Of a stretch of DNA of 64,000 bases, positions 60,119 through 64,000 are shown piece after piece; position 1 is the stretch's first letter, and the number at the start of each line of letters is the position of its first letter. The position numbers and the translations under genes were made by a program. Origin of the DNA: Ophiura sarsii (lineage: Eukaryota > Echinodermata > Ophiuroidea > Amphilepidida > Ophiuridae); the NCBI GenBank assembly GCA_035610835.1, contig CM069457.1, forward strand, positions 43,565,319 through 43,629,318, given 5' to 3'. The notes under the pieces were generated by a model. It saw nothing but the letters and a program-made list of their open reading frames with translations. It was not told the DNA's origin and made no database searches.

Positions 60119-60262
60119 TACACAGAGAAAGAAAAAAAGTGAGTCATCATCGAAAAATGAGTCATTTTGTCCATGTAGTGACACACTATGGCTCAAAATG
60201 AGTCATTTTGTCCGTGTAGTGACTCATTTTACGATGATGACTCACTTTTTTCTTTCTGTGTA
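60119..60262. mobile_element. TA-flanked 144-bp MITE with GAGTCATTTTG words
   Basis: TACACAGAGAAAGAAAAAAA at the left and TTTTTCTTTCTGTGTA at the right, with TA flanks. The arms pair through GTGAGTCATCATCG and CGATGATGACTCAC. Confidence 0.9.
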
Positions 60263-60279
60263 GTTGCTTTTCGATTCCC

Positions 60280-61471
60280 CAAATCCGACGTCTTGAAATT
60301 TTGTGCCCCCCAATTTATTTATTTTTCTTTGGTCAAAAATTGAAAAAAAATCAGTATTTTTGGTGAAATTTGATACAAAAAACTGGATTATCCGACTTAT
60401 TTTCTTTCCAAAAATATATACTAAATACATCATATTACTAGTTAAAAAGTTACAGTGCTTGATAAATGTCTTGTTGTGAGGGTTGACAAGAATTATTTTT
60501 TTGAATTTTGTGAACGCTGTAATTATTAAACTATTAATCAAATTAATCAAATGCATATAAAAGTATATATTTTTGGAAGGGATTTGGGTCAGAGAATCCA
60601 TTTTTGGCGTCAATTTTGACCAAAATTGTTTTTTGGGGTTGAGAAATTCACAAAAATACACTTTTGTGACCAAATTTATATGGGACAAGCTAACCGTCAC
60701 TAACAACATTATTTTTGAGTAATGCCCAAAATTGCTTGATTATACTATTAAGACACTAATATAGTGCCAATTTGACCAAAAATTGCCAACATGTGATTTT
60801 TTCCCCCTTTTTTCTCACCTTTTTGCCTTTTTTATCATCTGCTCAAGGAATTTTTAATGGGATTTGTTGAATTTATCGAGTGCTGTAATTTTTGAACTAT
60901 TAATCAAATGCATATAAAAGTATACATTTTTGGAAAGAATTTGGGTCAGAGAATCAATTTTTGGCATCAATTTTGACCAAAAAATGTTGCTTTTGTTGAG
61001 GAAATCACCAACAATATTTGTTTTGACCAAATTCATTTGGGGCAAGCTAACAAAATTATTTTTGAATAAAAAATGCCCAAAATTGCTTGATCATACTATT
61101 GAGACACTAAAATGTGATTTTTTTTTTAACCTCCAAAATTACATTTTGGGTCAAACAAAATATGCTGAAAGACATGTTCTCTGGAACATTTTTTAGTTGT
61201 TACATTAAAAAGTGTTTATTTTTTTTAAAACTTTTGACCCAAGAAATGTGATTTTGGAGGTTTAAAAAAAATCACAATTTTTGCATTTTTTGGGGCAAAG
61301 GCTGCAATTTTTATTTTTTTTAGGTTTTATTGTTTTTCTTATCATTGAGTTGGGCGAGTCATCTTTTTTTATAAAAAATCAGCAGTGGGTCATCTTTCTT
61401 TTCTTCCTGGTTGGTGGGCAAAGTTGTTTTTTCTCCTGGATAGTGGGCAAAGTTCTTTTTTTAAACTTCCA

Positions 61472-61504
<33 letters not shown>

Positions 61505-61700
61505 TGAGTTTCGAATGGTGCGTCCCTAAGACACTTCTCTTCTGGTTTATTTTTACATGCAAATGTTTAGTTTTGAAATGATTTAAAAATGTAAAAATCA
61601 GCATTTTAGTACCAAAATGGATTATCTGACTCATTTCATTTCCAAAAATGTATTTTCATTTATTAAATATCACATTACAGCGCTTGATAAATTTCATATT
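60280..61700. repeat. AT-rich foldback family, several copies, and 30-base C run
   Basis: The phrases TTTGGGTCAGAGAATC, AAATGCCCAAAATTGCTTGA and TGCATATAAAAGTATA recur at 60550-60760 and 60880-61100 and related words occur up to 61700. The C run is at 61475-61504. Frames here (for example 60709-60242 minus) are repeat-derived. The stretch 62196-62890 beyond shows nothing I can name. Confidence 0.7.
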
Positions 61701-61779
61701 AAAAGGGTTAACACTATCATTTCAGTATTAAAATACTAATATTTGATTGTGCCTTCAGTTGTGCATTATAACACTATCA

Positions 61780-62195
61780 TTGAAGATTAAGCCTACATCA
61801 CGATCAGGAATTCGTCCACAATTGAAAAACTATTGATCGTGTTACTTTTGCTAGGCCTACTTAAATCGGTTAATGTGATGTTTACTCGGAAGTGTTAATC
61901 CGATAGGTGATGCTACTTTTCGTAGGTAATCCACTTTTCTTTTCATTGTTTCTATTGTCTTGTTTGTTGTTCATCTGCTCAATATTTTTGGAAGAGGTTA
62001 CTATAGGACAGACGACGTTATGTGAGCTAGAGGACATTATCAAAAACCTTTGTCTAATAATGGTCTCTTGGCTAGATAACGGGCTGTTCATACGCCGTGA
62101 CCAGAATGGCGACCTCTTCCTACAAAATAAAGGGCTGATGCAACAATAGAAAGACAATAGATAATAATGAAAGGAAAGGTGGTTAGACATGTATA
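61780..62195 (+). repeat. Repeat with small ORF, copy A
   Basis: The plus-strand frame 61907-62149 (80 codons) opens with a hydrophobic stretch (LLFVGNPLFFSLFLLSCLLF) that could be a signal anchor. It continues TLCELEDIIKNLCLIM, SWLDNGLFIRRDQNGDLFL and ends LMQQ. I do not recognise the protein. Across the 55 shared C-terminal codons I count about five silent and six replacement differences from copy B, which suggests weak constraint at most. It may be part of a transposon rather than a gene. Confidence 0.5.
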
Positions 62196-62893
62196 TAGGG
62201 ATCACACCACTAAATAGGGCTCCATAGGGATATGTACAAAAACACTGATATAAAACTCTGTTTTAGACCACTAAATTGCGCACTTGGACCTTGTAGAGTG
62301 ATTTTTTCTTAAAGATGATCACATTTTCTCACCAAAAAGTGAAGAAAATAGGTAGGTGAGCCTGCTCGATTTTCCAAAATACGCCCATGGAGTTGACTAC
62401 CTCTCTGACGGGCTTGAAAATATCGCCGTAATCGGCAATGTTTCCAGTAAAAAGCACAAATTTGGAAGATCTATCAAAATTTATCTAGATGATATTCACA
62501 GTTTATAGTCAGGGTGCATGTAGGTGATGTCCCATTAATCATAAGTAATCAAAAATCATAGGCATTTACGGAATTGTACTGTCAAGTCTTTTTAAATTGA
62601 GGATTTTGGGATGCAAACTTTCCGATTCTAGCTTTAAACACCGACTTAAGGGTAGGGGATACCCCATTTAGTGTAGTGCACCCTATAGCTTGTCCCGGAA
62701 AACATGCAACTTATTTTAAAGGAAGTCTATTATTACTGTTACACAACGGATTACAATCATGGTTGTACATTCGGAAAACCTTAATCTCTACAGTTTATTA
62801 AAATCCAAGAATGCGCAGTCGGATTTCCAATTACGCATGATCAACGGGAGGCATGTCGGAACCCAATTCAACCCGATTTAACGGAAATCAACG

Positions 62894-63097
62894 GTGTTGC
62901 AGCTGTGCAGCGCTGTTAACCACTCGATTTGTGTGGATACACTCAGCTTCTGGTGTAATGATGACAATACTCTGGATGACAATAGACGATATATTAGTAT
63001 AAATACAATGGCCAGCAAGCTTCCCATGATGCATTTGCTTGAAACATATTCCAAGGGCCAAACATCTGTCAAAACCTTGTCCCCTGAACATGTCTAG
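62894..63097 (+). pseudogene. Unknown ORF shared with 46.95-47.03 kb
   Basis: 67 codons with protein-like composition: NHSICVDTLSFWCNDDNTL, NRRYISINTMASKLPMMHLL, ETYSKGQTSVKTLSPEHV. The C-terminal part recurs, inverted and with an insertion, at 46955-47025. The open frame continues upstream of the ATG. I do not recognise the family; it is probably an old transposon or duplicated gene fragment. Confidence 0.35.
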
Positions 63098-63161
63098 AAC
63101 AACATTTCCTATGAAAAAAAAACATCGGGCTGTTTTACTTTATATATGGTGAAGGGCCGGA

Positions 63162-63400
63162 CAGTGGCGAAATTTTTCGCGCGCTACGCGCGCATAACAG
63201 TCACCTAAATGCAATATTCGTTGGTACAAGCTTGTTTAGAGCCAAAATGTACCTCAATCGTGCCAAAAATAGGTCTAAAGTCAACAAATTTCGCGCGCTA
63301 TGCGCGCATGTCTTGACTAAATATAATCTGTCGGTTTATTTTCAGTTCTCGCCCCGGCACCCCCCCCCCCCCCAATATGAATAACCTGGCTACGCCACTG
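63162..63400. mobile_element. hAT-like MITE with proven 8-bp target duplication
   Basis: CAGTGGCG ... TACGCCACTG ends, flanked by GGGCCGGA on both sides (63154-63161, 63401-63408). The uninterrupted sequence GAAGGGCCGGAAAGACATAA exists at about 47175, so the insertion is direct. The body contains TTTCGCGCGC words and a C run. Confidence 0.95.
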
Positions 63401-63555
63401 GGGCCGGAAAGACATAATGAGGTTTTGACTCTAAAAGTCAAGGATTATTACGCTGAATGAAACTCAACCAAAGCAATGTCATTTTATATTGTCAATGCCC
63501 TACACTAATGTTATGGCAAAACGTATTGATCAATTCAATGGAGGAATATTGGATA

Positions 63556-64000
63556 TTGTGTTTGCACCGTGAAACAACATTTGTTATTTGGCCATTAACA
63601 CTTTCCACGCGGCTATATATATTAGTTTTACCATAATTATATACAAAACAGATTTTCAGAAATATTTCCCAACTTTCAAAGTCTATCTCATGGATTACTG
63701 AAACAGTACCAGGCATATTTGTACTTGTTTGAATACATATCCCATGGTAATTCCGAATAATTGTGGATGAAATTCGATAATGTTGACATTTTTGAAACAT
63801 TGACATTTTTGAAACATGATGTGACATTTTTGAACTGTAGTCTGCAGACGACTGCCACGTGGAAAGTGTTAAACGGCATCAATTAATTAAAGGAATACTA
63901 ATAAAAGCCTCATAAATGAAGCGAAATGTGTATAGTGAATGCTTTGGTGATTTGATCAAAAGCCCTAGAAATCGTCAGCTGCAATCCATAATCACTTAAC
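63556..64000. repeat. Dispersed repeat containing a TTAA-bounded MITE, copy 2
   Basis: Direct copy of 58066-58450 with TTAA at 63595 and 63869 and ends CACTTTCCACGCGGC and GCCACGTGGAAAGTG (14 of 15 paired). It runs off the right edge. Confidence 0.75.

Overview
This window looks like gene-poor, repeat-dense, AT-rich nuclear DNA from a metazoan. It has spliced exons with GT/AG borders, introns up to 27.7 kb, Penelope-like and non-LTR retroelements, many foldback MITEs, and long poly-C, poly-G and TA tracts. The repeat style suggests a marine invertebrate, perhaps a non-vertebrate deuterostome, but that is an inference and no species can be named.

One host gene is supported. Six consecutive coding exons on the minus strand (44580 down to 3360) encode the signal peptide and most of the extracellular Venus-flytrap ligand-binding domain of a GABA-B-type class C GPCR. 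Every exon is a multiple of three long, every junction is phase 0, and each boundary has a GT donor and an AG acceptor. Joined, they give 328 residues without a stop. The rest of the ectodomain, the seven-helix domain and the tail must lie beyond the left edge. Several positions that contact GABA in human GABBR1 are changed, so the ligand is uncertain.

Almost everything else is intronic or upstream repeat DNA. Intron 2 (13979-41724) holds a 5'-truncated Penelope-like element on the plus strand with reverse transcriptase and GIY-YIG endonuclease. Beside it is a palindrome that carries a hammerhead ribozyme fold on each strand, and a third hammerhead copy lies at 37.1 kb. Other elements include TA-flanked foldback MITEs, hAT-like MITEs with 8-bp target duplications, a possible piggyBac-like TTAA element, a 600-bp and a 1.06-kb mariner-type element, minisatellites and tRNA-like SINE fragments.

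Upstream of the gene (44.6-64 kb) lie a decayed non-LTR element that keeps its endonuclease but lacks a reverse transcriptase, several inverted or direct pairs of repeats 5-12 kb apart, and a few small ORFs of unknown nature. No rRNA, CRISPR array or prokaryotic feature is present. Two insertions can be proved inside the window because empty-site copies are also here: a hAT-like element at 63162-63400 and a 935-bp element at 11520-12454.
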